DNA of 64,000 nucleotides from Ischnura elegans (GCF_921293095.1 NC_060246.1:132308198-132372197), one strand, 5' to 3'; counted from the first letter of the stretch, positions 24,421 through 38,524 are shown. Numbers and translations: made by a program. Notes: a model not told the origin generated them from the sequence alone.

Positions 24421-27400
24421 GTCACGGCTGCAGATTTGTTTCTATGGGTATGCTATGAATAACTCTAGTGGATCCAGATAAATAGAAAAATCAGCGGAAG
24501 ATTTACAGAAGATGATCTGATTTATTTATCGGGAGAACTGCGGACCATTTGGAAATTAGGTATGTGACAGTTTTCTTTTAATCCTTTCGGCATACCCATG
24601 CAGAACCTGAGCTGGAATATTTCGTCTATATTTCATGACATAACGGCAGCGCGGATCACTCTGTTGTAATTGGAAACTTTTTTTTTTATTTTTTAAATGG
24701 ACAATAAATTTAAAGGTGTTGAATTGATATTTTGCATTCTCTGAACTTTCGTAAGCTTGTTAATCGTTATTATTCATAGTTTATTTTCGTTTATTTCACA
24801 TATATATTGGCCAATATTAATTATAGATCTGTGGATTATTCATATCTTCTTCTGAATAGTATGATTGCTGCGTTATGTGTATCGATCGAAGGATTTGGTG
24901 TTGTAATCCTGGAACATGTAATTCACCGCATTTGGTTCCTCTCTTCTTTTTAGCTTATCTATATCAATGTGAAAATTTTAAATGATCTCTACTAATGCTT
25001 TGTTCTGAAATTATCCATTGCTGGTCGCTGTTCCATTTTTCATGTTGTTCACATGACATAATTTTTATGAATTCAAATAGCCCTTTTTACATCCGCGACA
25101 ACTTGTGTTCGTATTGCTCTAAACATGTGACTATTGTGGAATTATTAACCTAATTTTAAGGTAGTATGTTACTCTGTGGATATGGCAATAATTGGACCGT
25201 CGGAATGAATTAATTTCTTCCCGCCTTCATCACAGAATTTCCGCATCGTGACATGTACTTGATTAAAATATTGAAAAGAATAGCCCGATAAGGGTGATTG
25301 GGAGGAGAAGGACATATGAAGGCTCAGACGGGACAAAACGCATATCGATCCATTCATGTGGAGTGGGGGAATACCGACCCTCTTCTCTTCCCTCGCCATC
25401 CTGCCGCTTTCTCCCGCTCACCATTCACTCTCCCCCTAAGCCTTCTCTGTGCAGCCCTGATTCCCAAGCCACTGCTCAACCCTAATACAATCCTCTCCCT
25501 CTGTCCTTTTTCTCTTCTGCCTCTTCCTGCAATACCATCGCGTGACCGATTCTTCCGATATGGGTCCGGGGCGCTTGCACTCTATGAACTTATTGTAGTT
25601 TCCGAAAACACGTGGGCGTTCGGATTCACGTGTGCGTTATTTGCGCAAAATTTGATCGCATTCTGGATGTTTATACGTTTCAAGCACATTTGCGACCCAT
25701 GTTTTCTTTGTCATGGATCGTCTATTAGAATTTGTGATACGTTGTGATGACTGGAAACGGATGCCTTTTTCATCGTGGGTATATCGGTTTCTCACTCTCC
25801 ATACGTTTTTTTATTTATACGTCAACATCTGTCCGATAGAATTCGGGGTGGATGGGTTTGTTCATGATCATTAAAGTGCTTTTCAAATCCTCGTTATGGC
25901 ATTGCTCGATATGTGGAAGTTTTGCGAAGAAAATATTATGTATCTTACGTTACTTTTTGGTAAATTCTTTCTCAACTTGTTATTAACATTTTTTATCATC
26001 CGGTTATTGACATTCTTCATCATCAGAGAATGGTTTCCTGCGGCTCAATAAATTTTGATCGTCTTGCTGTGCTTTTTTCTGAATTTGTTGTTCGACGTTG
26101 GTTGTTCCTCTCAAACTTTTCATCTTACATGCATATTAAGCAATTGGCAAAATTTTCATTCATTCCATCACTGGTTCTGTGGTGGTTCTAGGAGGTGTTT
26201 CATATCCGTAGTGTAACCATCTACGATTTTCCTCCACCGATAAAATGAAATCATTTCGCATGTTAATGTTTGATTACCCCGTGTAAAGGTCAGGTTTTAA
26301 ACAACATCGCGATAACTATCTTAATATCTTTGGAGAAAAGCGTTCACCTATTCATGAATATTAATCACTTCAGTTTTCCAATCTGCTGTTTCACCATTAT
26401 TGTAACTAATACTTGCTGTGTTTCGTGGGTATCGCTTTGTCTACTGCGAATATCAAATATTGTTTTTATTAGGAAGCTTAAAATGATTTTGGTGCCTCTC
26501 TTCTTCCCTTCCGCTTACTGGAATTTATAGTGTGGTGAAACGCCAAAAAAATCTTTACCTTGCCTTAAAAGTTTTCTTTTTTGTTTAGTGCCCTCGTTCA
26601 TGAATTAACTATCCATTATCACGAAGATAGATGCCTGATTAGGGGTTTCAAGCCTTGATAGGGTCACAGTGAATGTTGCATAATGGTGTGCGGGGGTGCC
26701 TTATGTAACAATTTGATAAATTTGTAATCTTTAAGATTGGGCAGAATAAGGGGAAATCTCTCGTGTTTTTAGGGTCGCTGATAGGTGAGATTTTTTCCTC
26801 CTCCACGATCTCCATGGCCTTGCTTCTTTCATCAACCATTCATCAGGTCACGTTCTCTCTCAAGTCCACAGCTGGTCAAACATGGGGTTCTCATCGACGC
26901 CTCACTTCGTTACTTACCTCTACATTATCGTCTAAATAGTTTTATTGTTCACGCCCGGCATTGTTGATACTGTTTTCTTTTTTCACCGATGTATATAAGG
27001 TCTTCATCGGCCACATGTTTTCGATGTAATTAGAGTAACGAGTCCATTGATCCGTCGTGGAGAAGAAAATTTCTTAGAGACCGAGGCCTTTTCTGAAAAT
27101 TATTCGTGTTCTTTTACTTCCGTGTAAACTTTTTTCGCGTTTAATACAACCAAAGTCCTATAGATGGTCCCGCGTGACCGTTTTTTCCATCCCTTTTTTT
27201 CTTCTGTCGGATATTTAACGGCTTGCGGCGAAGACGACGACCTTGCCTCATAGGCATACTAGTTCGATTATCTGAATCACATATTTTCGCCGTGGGTTAT
27301 AAATTGCCCTCACTTCATAGGTTACGTCTCTTTCTCTCCCTAGGGTTCGTGTGAAGATATGGCTTGACGTAGAAATTTCCACCGGAACAATGCTTCTCCT

Positions 27401-27950
27401 CCTGTGGGAGGATTAAACCTTTCTCTTACGGAATATTCTCTTTTGGCTCCCAAGTCGCAAGCGAAGTCGCTGTACTTGCGGCCCTGAGGTCCGCCTCAGT
27501 CTTAGTAGCAGCCCGGAAATCCAGCATCCTTCTCTCCAGCATACCAATCTTAAGATTTTTCAGCGATGATACATGTCCGTTTATTCCATACGAAACATCT
27601 AAAAGGAAGCGCAATTAAGGGAAGGAAAAGTGTAGAGGTCAATGGGATTGGCTTTAGGCTGATCCTTAACTAAAGGTTCCCTTAATGGACGGACCCTAAG
27701 TTATCGAACCCTTGGAAAAAAGAAATGCTGTACTTGTACTGATTTTACCTCAATATCCAAGGTGGGGTCTGAATTCCTTTGAAAAGTCTCCTGTTTCGTT
27801 AGGTTAAACTGGGCTCCCTGGATGTGAAGCCAAAACTAAATCCATCGCACCAACCCGATTCCAGGGTCTAAGTTTCGGCCATACTTGCAGCGATTGAGTC
27901 TCCCTCATGGCCATACCTTTTGACCGTCCCTTATATCTCATCGTTACTTA
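24421..27950. other. Gene-poor DNA, nothing recognised
   Basis: AT-rich with thymine-rich plus strand. Open frames such as 25298-25747 (+) have no known motif and sit in a pyrimidine-rich patch (about 25370-25550). It could be intron or regulatory DNA of a gene whose exons lie outside the window, but nothing here proves that. Confidence 0.4.
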
Positions 27951-29130
27951 CTCTCCGTTGCTTCTCTCCACATTTCGTCCGCCCGCACACTCTTCTCCTC
28001 TATCTCCTTCAATCTCTTGACTCCTCTTTTTCGCCGGGGCGCTAAGGGTTCTCTCGATCCCAGTGCTCCAGTCCTCGACGCTACGCGCCAAATTCCCATC
28101 CAACCAACCCACCCACCCCACCACCCTCTCCCCCCTGGCGGGGGATGATTTTGGCCGGGGGTCCTTTTCTCCCTCCCCCATCCTGCCCGTGCTCTCTCGG
28201 GTGAAGGGTTGGGGGTTCACGGCTCCTGCTTCCCTCTCTCCCACCAAACGGGACCCAGGAAACGGGCATAGGGCAGAAAAAGAAGCAATCCAAATGTAAG
28301 AAGGTTCTTGTGAAGGTCGAGGGAAGCTTCCTCAAGGGGTTAAGGGTCCCCATGGGATGTTGGCCCCGCCGTATGTGTGTGCCGTGGAGTGCTACCTCGG
28401 CGGCGGCGGCTGGCTGATTGGGGAAGGTGTGGCAGTCGCCGCCCGTGTGGAAGGCCGCCCAAGGAGAGCCTTTTTGAGTACTTATTCCGAGCGCAGCCGT
28501 GAAAGGACACTCAACCCCGAAATCTCTGCACTAAACGGCCCTCTTGTCGTCCCTTGAGGTGGTCTTGTGTGGTGGCACGGCCGTTGAAGGGAGCGGAGAG
28601 GCCTCCTTTTTGTCTGTCTGGTGGGAAGTGGGAGAGCAGTGCAGAAAAAAGGTGGAATGCAAGGGGATTGTTGCTCTGCAGACGGCGGCGGGACTTTCGC
28701 CCATGTTGTGCGGAAGCGAAGAGTGCGCCCTGCCTTCCCTCTCCCGTGCGGTAAAAAAAGAGTCGGATTGATTGGCTGATTATCGCGCTGTTTCCCGAAA
28801 AGTGTCTCCTCTCCTCGATATTGTCTTTCTTTCTCTCCCTCTCTTTCACCAATCGAGGACGTTTCATTTATCGCTTTAAAAGCAGAGTCGTGGCTTTCCG
28901 TCCTCTCTCTCCGCCACCGACTCCCGCGCCCCCAACCCCCTCCGTCTCTTGCCCCAACGCCGCCTCCCTCTCTTTCCCCCTTCCCTCGTCCCTCTCTTTC
29001 TCTCCCCGCAGCCGGTGACCTACTTATGAGCGAGTGGATTTTATTTGTTGCCTGTTCTGCCCGAGCAAGCTGAAATTCTCTCCTCCCGAGTACTTGCACA
29101 AGTCGCAACAACAGCGCTCGGTGTTTTAAT
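27951..29130. promoter_or_regulatory. GC-rich, CpG-bearing island
   Basis: Base composition changes sharply to GC-rich with many CpG and long C/T tracts (for example 28100-28240, 28880-29010) inside AT-rich DNA. Several overlapping open frames on both strands reflect low stop density, not coding: their products are Arg/Gly/Pro-rich without domains. Such islands often mark promoters or 5' UTR exons. Direction and gene are unknown. Confidence 0.35.
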
Positions 29131-32100
29131 GGTCTAGATTAAATGTTGTCCGATTGTTCATCCGTTCCCCCAACCTCCGTGAGAGGGCCGTGCGAGCCTA
29201 AGGACGAATTAATAGCCCGAATGTTTCGCGTGTTCTCGCTGGTGAAACCACCAGCCGATCCACTAGAGTGTACTTCTCCTCTTTTTGATGGAGAGCCGAA
29301 AATGTTGCTTTTTTCCTTTCGGTCGTAGTGCGTTTGTAATTTTTGTTAGCATTTTCGGAATCTCTTGTTTCTCTTTGAGTTCATTTCATGCGCCGTATGC
29401 GAATACCATCCCGCACTTCGACGTGAATTTGTGCTCTGCGATCCAAGTATCCTTTCGCCTTACATCTTGTAATTTACTGATGATATTTTGTGTCTTAAAT
29501 TGATTGTGCGTAGATATATTTCCCTCTGTGATCGATACAGCTATGATGACGGTTAATGTGCACTTCTTGGTATGTATCTTTCTACGCATAAAATTTCGAT
29601 TTCAATCACGGTTTTATGGGCGGTGAATTTATTATACCTCTGACCTATGTTATCTTTGTCATAATACTGAAGATTTGTCATTGAAGTTACGTTGCGCAAG
29701 TGATTCTAGCGAAAACATTAAATACATTTTATGTATCCAAATCCTCACCATAGTGGTATGGCCGTAACGTGAAATCTTACGCACTCAATATTTCTGCTAC
29801 CCTCTTTTTTATGATCTTGAATAGAACACCTTAGTTCCCACGAAGTTGGCCTAATTTTATGGCTATTGAACTTACAATACTAATGTAACTCCTAGTTAGG
29901 AAATATCTTACCTTATGTTTTCTTTCTTCTTTAACTAATCCTGAACTGTTTTTGTTTATAAATAAAAAGCTAATTATGTAGCACTGTTCATCCTTGGATT
30001 ATATATCGGGTATTGGAAATGGCGCCTTATGCTCTGAAAGATTTATGTGTATAAAAAATATGTATTTCGTCGTATCGGTCAGGTTATATTTTCAAAATCA
30101 TTTCGTGTATTATAACTTGAGTTCGAAGTAACTCCTTAATTGATATTTTCTTTTTTTTAATATTATCCGATTTTATGGTCGGCGAAACTCTTTCTCTTAC
30201 TGTAATATGTGTTCTTTAAAAGAAATTTCTTTAGATTAATGTGCTGATTTACTTTTTCATTTAATTATTTCCCATAATTTTTATTCTAATCGATGTTGAC
30301 GGATAATTATTGCGTTATTTATGAATGAGGATTTCAAATGATTTGTTCCCTAAATTTTGAATTATTTTCTTTATTGTAACGCACCATCACGATTTTACCT
30401 TTTTGCGTGTAATATCGTTTTTAAACCTTTTTTTTTTGTTAAAAATGTGGAAGTGCAATGTGTTTTTGCCAAAAGTTATTCATGCACCCCGTTGGCCTGG
30501 TTATCCTCAGAAGCCCGGCCGCTTGGAGCCTTGAAACATAGCCTACACGCATCAAACTGTGTAGTGCGTGTATCGGATACCTTAGGATGTCTTTTTTAGT
30601 GGCTGTGTTGGTTTTCGCCTGCGTTAAGCGTTTAGGTTTTTTTGCTAATTTTTCAATATATTTGTATTCAACACAGAACATAAAATTATTGAACTGTACT
30701 TAAACCCCGAGAATAATACATAAAAAGGTCAATATAGGTGTAGAACTCCCTAAACCTGAATTTCTAGGTATTTTGCCTTTTTCGTGTTCCACCATTTATT
30801 TTTCGCTTTTTCCCATTTTAGTTACATAATTTCTCATTAGTCTTAGATCATAGTCGTAATTGATTGTGTTACAATCGCTTTAGTATTTTTTCAAATCACT
30901 TGTCATTTGATTCTGGGTCCTGCTTATTTTTCTTTTGTTTTAAATGCCAAATTTGTCTTCCAAAAATAATATCTCCTTTTTTCTGCAAAATATCTCTCTG
31001 TGTATTGTCATCTATTCTCGTTTCACCTTAACTGAAGTAAAATAAAATTGTTTGCTGAATGCTTTCTCTCCATCTTTGGAATAGGCAAGAGACTACGTTT
31101 ATTGAATGAAATCTTGTAATTCGCGCTTTGAGCCATCGTATAAAAGTCGTCCTGCATTGTGAGAGCTAAATATTTCTTGTAAATATTTAATTTTAGTGAT
31201 TCCAGCCCTCCATTTCAGCTCTGTCGTCAATCCTTTTACCCAGTTCGGGCTACAGAGTCGCGTATTTGGAGTTGCTTGCAGCCTTTATCTTCAGTCACGT
31301 ATTTCTTATTATTTCGGGTTCGAATGGGAGTGAAATTGCCGAAGAGTCCTTAAAATTTTCAATCGGAGGGAGTATTTACTTCTTGTCGCCGTAATTCTGT
31401 CCGCGAATCGATCTCGAATACTTGGCGTGGATGGTCTGTCTCATTCGTTTTTCTCTATCTTGCTGACACCAATTCCACAACTGGAATTGCTCTTTGAGTC
31501 GGGTCAAACCGAGTTTCACCTACATTCGGGATTGGGGTGAGAAAGCTAGTTCCTCGTTTCATCCTGGAATTCCATCATAACGTCTAATGTAGCGTCGTCA
31601 TCTGCTGGCACCCTGCCCCGTGTCTTTGATTGCTCCATGCTTTTCCCCCGATCCCCAGTGGAAACATCTGCTGTCTCATTTTTATCCTTTTTCGCCTTCG
31701 CTATCTCTCTCGGATTTTTGGACCGAAACCAATTGCCCATTGAATACCTCTGTTTTCTTTATTTATCGAAGTCCCCTCCTCCCATTGCTCTTTCCGTCCT
31801 TAAGTATGCCTCTAGTTCTGATTGAGTTTTGATTTACGGGTCTTTGTTTTCATGTTCCCTTTCAAGCGTTTCAATTACCGTGTTGTAGTTGTCTGCACTC
31901 ATGTGATGGATATCTGCCAACGGCGAACATGCCGTCTCAAAGAAAATCTAACGTGTACTGTCTATCTTTTTTATCTTTTCAATTTGAAATATTGTTTGGG
32001 TTCTCCTTTTTCAATTGCAGTACAGCCACGATACGTCATTTTTTTTCTTCAGTTAGAGTGTGATTGTTCAAATAATTTGAAATAAAATTAAATGTTAGGA

Positions 32101-32150
32101 TTTGAATTGACGGATTTGCAGCATTTTCAACTGGAATAATTTAATCAAAA
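29131..32150. other. Gene-poor AT-rich DNA
   Basis: No repeat with clear ends and no gene recognised. A 61-codon frame at 29143-29328 (+) follows the GC island but has no recognisable sequence. Confidence 0.4.
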
Positions 32151-32164
32151 AATAGTTAATATGT

Positions 32165-32394
32165 GAATTCTGCTGGTTTTTCCGGGTATTCTTCCGCGTT
32201 TATCCATTATGTAGGACGATATTTCGCCAACGTTCCAGTTGGCTTCCTCAGGTCCACTGAAGTGAATCTTCAGTGGACCTGAGGAAGCCAACTGGAACGT
32301 TGGCGAAATATCGTCCTACATAATGGATAAACGCGGAAGAATACCCGGAAAAACCAGCAGAATTCATCATAATCTCCGCGGAAGCCTACTTGGA
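32165..32394. mobile_element. Palindromic Penelope-type element with 14-bp target duplication
   Basis: Two inverted arms of about 99 bp (32164-32262 and 32268-32366) flank TGAAT. A 28-nt tail follows. The 14-bp sequence AATAGTTAATATGT is present on both sides (32151-32164 and 32395-32408), a perfect target duplication. The right arm reads CTGAGGA, stem AGCCAAC/GTTGGC, GAAA, then ATCGTC, the hammerhead-like core order. The left arm has the same on the other strand. Penelope-like elements make target duplications of this size range. The origin is inferred from motif and context. Confidence 0.7.
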
Positions 32395-32985
32395 AATAGT
32401 TAATATGTATTTCTTTCTGCAGTATTTAAGGTAAATTCGTAAGTTTTAAGATGTTACCAAACATTTTGATTTTTTTCTGGTTTCGCTGGCTCTTAGTCTC
32501 TATATTTACCAGTACCTACTTCCCTTAATTATTGCCTTTCTAAGCACGTTTTATCTCTCATTGCTAACCTTAGTTATTCAATCATTTAACTAAATTAATG
32601 CTCCTCGTTTTACTTCTGTTCATATGTAACTATTTGATTTGTGATGTTATCTTTACTCGTTAGCGAGTAATTATAATTTCTCAAAAGTATTTGTTCATTA
32701 TTCCCTTTCGAATTTTAGCGGTTATCCTAATTTGATATAAGCTATTTTTTATTTTAATCATACATTTTTTATTTCAATATTACTTTTCATCGAAAAAAAT
32801 ATTGCTTCACCTGATTTTTGCATCTACTCAGTCAGGCCATCTCATGTTTTGTTTGCATTTTCATTGATAATTCTCAATCTTTATTTTTGCTCTCTCTATG
32901 TAATACTTATATCTTTGATGATTGCTAATAGGTATCGTAGGTTGTAGCTGTATCCATTCTTTCGTAGTTCATTTATTTAGTAATA

Positions 32986-33645
32986 GGGTAGTTTCTTCCA
33001 TCAAAGAAAACGAAAGGCATTGATTGCGATTCGTTACCTTCCATTAGTGTATTCATACTATAAAAATTATTTGGTTTTAGAAATCCCAGTTTAGATTAAT
33101 GTAAATGGTCAATTTTAACCTCATTTGAAAAAGGCCAGATTGGCGCCCACGAGATGCCACTCCACCTGACGTCACAGGGACCTAGACTCCATACGAGTAC
33201 ATAGGAGTTTTACATCGCCTGAGATTACCAATGCACGCATGAGGCACAGAGCTCAGGGAAACATGTCTTCATAATCACCTATTAAAATTGCCTACGGTCG
33301 GAAAGTTTCCTTCGTTTGATAGGGTATTAATAATCCTTATTTAAGCCAAGCGCTACCTACTAGCAGGGTACTCTACGCTACCGCCATGCTTTGCAGCAAG
33401 CAGCCTGCATCGTAGCGGCGTTCATAGCCTCGCACCCAGGTGGTCTCACACAGGAGCAGCCAGACGTCACATGGGCTTTTCCCAGCATTCATACTTAGCC
33501 GTCGCATTTTCGCGCGCTTGAAATTTTTCACTTTTCATTTAATCGCGAAAAATAGATGTCATTTAAAAATTATATCCGTGAAATACGTACTCCAGGAGTA
33601 ATAATCTTTTGATTTAGGCAATATAAAATAAAATAGAAACCACCC
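32986..33645. mobile_element. TIR element, 660 bp, TA-flanked
   Basis: The left end GGGTAGTTTCTTCC and the complement of the right end GGGTGGTTTCTATT are terminal inverted repeats with TA on both sides. The interior contains a GC-richer stretch (33340-33460) with no open frame of interest. TA flanks suggest Tc1/mariner-type or related insertion; superfamily not determined. Confidence 0.5.
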
Positions 33646-33647
33646 TA

Positions 33648-36600
33648 TTCTCGTATCCCGTCATCATGACTTCTTTTCTAGGTTTAGCCAAGTAATCATT
33701 CTCATTTCGCCATTTAATTCTTCGTTGTGTTAATGTTTCGCATTTATGTGTCCGAGAGGCGAGAAATCATTTAGTTTTAATTTATTTCTTATTTCATATC
33801 CTTTTGACGAGTTAATTTTTTTCTTCAAGAAAATTTTCATTAATATTTTCCCATATCAAACTAAATCAGTTTCATTTACATATTTTGTCTTTTACATATC
33901 CTTTATTAACTGCGTTAGCTAATTTCATTTCGATTTTTAATATCTTCTTTTCGCCAAATCTCCGCGCTCGCTTAATTATGTCCATCTTTGCTCTTCATTC
34001 CTCTTGTTGATCTCCCTCTCTTCCTCTGGTTTGCCAAATGCACGCATTTCACCGCTTTGAGTCGTCGCCTCCAAGATCTCCCCGATGTAAAATATGGATA
34101 TCTCCCGAAGTTCATATTGGCAAATTAATTCAGCGAGGCCGGAAGGCGTCGGGTCCCCCAGAGTCACCTCCTCCTCCCTGACTCCCCCAAGGCATTTTGC
34201 ACTACCACGGGAGTATTAAGATGGGGGGACGGGAGCGTGGGGGAATAGGGGCACAAAGGGGGGTCTGGCTGGGGGCCGCTTCCCTTTCGCACCTTTCCTA
34301 GGACGTTTCCCTCGCCCCGCTTGATTTACTGCACCCTCTCCGCCTCCGTAATGAAGGTCCAACCCTCTAGAGAGTAATAGGCTTCGCGCCTGGCAGCCAG
34401 CCCCTCTCCTTGATCTCACATAGCGCGCATTTGGTTATTCATGAATATATTTCGTGCGAGGGCCGTCTTGCAATTAGTCCTGCGTGGGTATTCCATCCAG
34501 CCAAGCCATTAGTTGGCCGACTTTGGACCTTTTGATTGGTATGCATATGCAATATTTGTCATTTGCTTCGAAAGCAGTAACTGGATTCGCCGCAGTGCAT
34601 GAGCATTTTCCTTTGTGGCCAGAAAACCGACGCTCGCGTCTTTGTTGTTCCCTGTACTTAAATTTATTTTAGCTTGCTTAATTGGGATCAGTCCATCTCT
34701 TGCTTGTTTTGCCGTATTTTTGCATCGTGTTAAGCCGGAAGTGCTTTGCAGTTATGTGTTCACAAATATATCCCGGCCTCAAGCATGTAGTGTGCGTGAG
34801 AACTCAACCTGATAATCCTTATTGCAATAGAAACTGTCTACAATTCTCGTCGTATCTTAACGGAAACGTGGCATTCATTATGATATGTTCTACTAACTTC
34901 TTTAAAGTCTACTTATTTTATCTTACGTTAAGCGTTCTTCAATTCAGAATCAATTAACTATCAACTAGGCAGCCATGTGGACAACCTTGGTGATATACTG
35001 ATTAAGGCCTACTAATAGATTTAATCGCGTGTCTAAGGAGAGGGGTTACATTGCTTTCATAAGTCGTCCACAGTTGTATACCTTAGGGTATTATAAAAAA
35101 AGGTATATTTTGAATAGTTTCCTTATAATTTTTCTCATATTGTTCTTCATCTTTAAAATTTCCATATTTATTTATCTTATTGCACCGCTTGATAATAGGA
35201 TTATTTTATAATTCCATATTCATATTTATCTCGTAGTATCTTATAATGCCTTATAATTTTTTTCTTTTACATCCGTCACTGATAAATAAAGCCATGTTTC
35301 CTTGTTTGTGTTCCATTTTGTTTGGATAAAGACTTTACATTAGGATCAGCTAAATCACCTGTTGAGTTTTGGAATTTTCAAATTTGAAACTCCTACGAAG
35401 AAATACATCACTCTGTTTTCATTCACAGATCTCTTAGTTTTTCTATCGTTATGTGAGTTTAATTAAGTTTTTTATTGGAAAATTTTCACTTATATATTTT
35501 TCTCCCTTTCTTTTAAGTGGGATTTCCACGAAACTCCTGCAATTTTTTTGTGAACAAGTAGCAGTCGTGGAAATTTTATTTGCATTCTCATTAAAATTTA
35601 GAAACATTTATGCCAGTAGATGTAGAAAGAAACGGCTTCCCTTTGCCTAAATGATGAAAAAAATTACATCGCACTTAGGTACTAAACTTTTTTCTCCGTT
35701 AAATGCTGTTTAATGCCCAAGGCGTGGATATTATTCCTTTTTACATTGAATCCAGTCTGTAACTTATTTTACCATAAGTTTATTTTCATGCTTGCGTAAA
35801 AAATATTATTACTTGCGAGATTCCTGGAGGACTTATTGTTTAATCATTACGGAATGAAAATTCTTGCATTTTTAACGTGAAAATGGCTATGGTAAGGTTT
35901 CGGATGGTTAATGGTCCATGCACTATAAATGATTTTTAATTATTTATTGTCATTTCCATTTAGACGTAGTAATGATGCGATTGAGTTGCATTAGTCTGAG
36001 ATATAAGTGATAAAGCAGTATGAAAAAGGCTATTTTGGGAAATATGTAACGGGCGATGATGTTTTTTGTTGAGAAATCAATTTTTAATTTCAGTCTACAA
36101 GTATTCTCAGCTCTTCGTTATCTTATAGTGACTATTATTAAAGCATTATTATACTTCGTGAATGGGCGATTTACTGTTTGAGGTATATTATTTCTTTCAT
36201 ATTTCCCTTACCTTCTAAATTTTCGTATGTCTTATTTTTGAGTCCCAGAATTTATCCCAAAATCTAAATTCGAGTAAGGTCATTTAATTTCCATTTTTCC
36301 TTGAATGCAGTCGCATTACGCTCTTAAAACGCTGCCCGAAATATTTGAAGTCTTTGACGATTCTCTGACTCTAGTTTCTTTTTGTTATTTCCATTACATC
36401 GTCGGATCATGAGCTCTTGATAATGACATGTAAACTTTGAAACCGATTTGAGTGAATGAAACGGTGTGGAAAATTACCATGGCTGTTTGTATTTTATTGC
36501 TATCGATGAATTTCCACTAAGTGAACTCCTCAATATTCGATCTGACGAAACGTATTTCTTAATGAAGTTGAATAGGAATGTAACATTTCTGAATAAGCAT

Positions 36601-38190
36601 CTTTTCAAATTCTCAATGTACATTTTTTTTCAAGGTTTCCTCTGTGTTTTTTGATTAAGAGTAATTTTCAAATGCAAATGTTCTTCCAGATACCCACCCA
36701 AATAATAGTACCAATTCATGCATTCGGCGCCAAACTAAATATTTTCCAATTGTTTCAAATATCTTTTTGTTGTATTTGTCCTTTAATAAAACTGCATATA
36801 TTAAATCTAGTCGTCTTTCATGCCACGGAATACATCGTCATATAATTTAAGTATACTGTGAATTCTTAGATTTTATTTATGGGTTACGTCACCGAGAATG
36901 ACCAGAGCAGCATTAGGTTTTCCTTATCGCATCACGAAAAACTATTTAATTGCATTGTGCATTGAGGTAGAACGTAGGTATTCTATTGCACGTTTTCATG
37001 GGTTTGTAGATTAAATTGTGGCAAAAATCCTCTGAAAAGTCGTGTATAGTTTTTCTCTCCACGATGGTTTGATGAGTTTCCTAATATTAGAAATGTGACC
37101 TACTTTTCATTTCCTGCTGTTCGTGTTTCATACTATGTCACCGGTTCAAAAATAATTCCGTTGAAAAGCATTCCTTGACACAGAAAAGTGCATTACATGT
37201 AGAGTATACGACGGGTGTGGGTTCCGTTGAATTAGTGAAATGAGAAGAGTTATTCTCAAGGCCGCAATCTTACGACAGCCGAAGGAGTGGTCTTGCAAGG
37301 TGAAATAAATATGTTGCCATTGCATACCATTCTCTTCTTGCCTTCTACTTGCGCCTCATTGCGACTTTATTAGATAGATCTTTGGACATTAATCGTTTCA
37401 TATTTTATTTACAGTAGGTTTATATTTTCACGTATTATTTTTATTCTATATGGATTTGGGTCTTTCATTTAGTACTATGTTTCCCGGGCGTCTTTCAAAA
37501 GCTACCCTTTGGATTGTCCTGCCAGAGCCCCTAAGTTTAGTATCAGACCAATCGATAATTGGTATGGAACTGAACATATGTGGTGATTCTATGAATTCTT
37601 CAATAAGTCTTCTGAATATTTTCTCCTACGCATCACTATTTGGTGGTTTTCACAGACTTTTTTGACTTAGTACGACACAGGTTGGTGAAGAAGAACCAAC
37701 CCGTCTTGTTTCCCCGGCTCGTAGCAAAATTCCGAAAGCTTGCCTCGTGCACAAAATGGTATGAATGTGTGCTGTTTGCAGCATTAGGCATTCATGCTAT
37801 TCGGTATTTTTATTTTTTTTATTTCAATAAATAGTGCTGGACGTGTGTTGTTTATTATGTTTGCTACAGCGTTAGTTCGTCATTTTGATTTCACAAATGA
37901 AATATTGGCGGCAACAGTCATATGTTCTATCGGCCACTTGAACAGAAATAATGCTGTTGTAGCATTGGTCATTCACTTCCTTTTCTGTTCCTCTAAAATT
38001 CAATGTTAAAAATATGTTTACTTTTTTACGATTCTTATTTTCAATGTGGCTTGGAATTTAGTGTATACATTTTTTTCTCCATTTTTTCCTGAGATATTTT
38101 AAAGGTTGGAGAAGAATCTTGTGTTACATTTTATATCGTCGAGGATTAAATAAAGATTTAGTGCATTGTTTAAGTGGTCAGTAACCTATG
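33648..38190. other. Gene-poor DNA with a small GC-rich island
   Basis: Mostly AT-rich with no recognised gene or bounded repeat. A short GC-rich, C/G-tract-bearing patch lies at about 34130-34420. Open frames at 37450-38009 (+) have coding-like length but no recognisable motif. Confidence 0.35.
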
Positions 38191-38198
38191 TGTTATTG

Positions 38199-38470
38199 CA
38201 GTGGCATAGCTAGGATTATGCTTTGGGGGGATGGGATGGCCAACGGTGGTGACCCCTCCCCCCAGGCAATGGCAGGCAGGGGTCCGGGTAAATTTTGACG
38301 TATGACATGCCTGAAAATACATTTTACATCATTTTGGCACAAAACGTTTAACTTTAAGCAGATGCAGTTATTATGCGTCTAAACTGAACAACAGTTTTTA
38401 ATAATGTTTTTATTTCTCTGAGGCTTAGGGTGGGGATCTATCACCTCATCCCCCCATAGTTACGCCACTA
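38199..38470. mobile_element. hAT-like MITE, 272 bp, perfect target duplication
   Basis: The ends CAGTGGCATAGCTAGG and CCATAGTTACGCCACTA are the hAT-type CAGTGGCGTAGC terminus. The identical 8-bp sequence TGTTATTG flanks both sides (38191-38198 and 38471-38478). Internal G- and C-tracts follow the ends. No coding capacity. Confidence 0.85.
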
Positions 38471-38524
38471 TGTTATTGAAACAAGCATTCCGCTTGATAC
38501 ACAGATCGAGAGGGTCGCTGAATA

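Noticed and set aside
28482-29111. 209-codon open frame (-) and overlapping frames in the GC island
   Set aside because: Arg/Gly/Glu- and Pro-rich low-complexity product. Several frames on both strands are open at once because GC-rich DNA has few stops. No domain or splice context.
29143-29328. First coding exon after the 28-29 kb GC island
   Set aside because: Weak start context, no recognisable protein sequence and no partner exon found.
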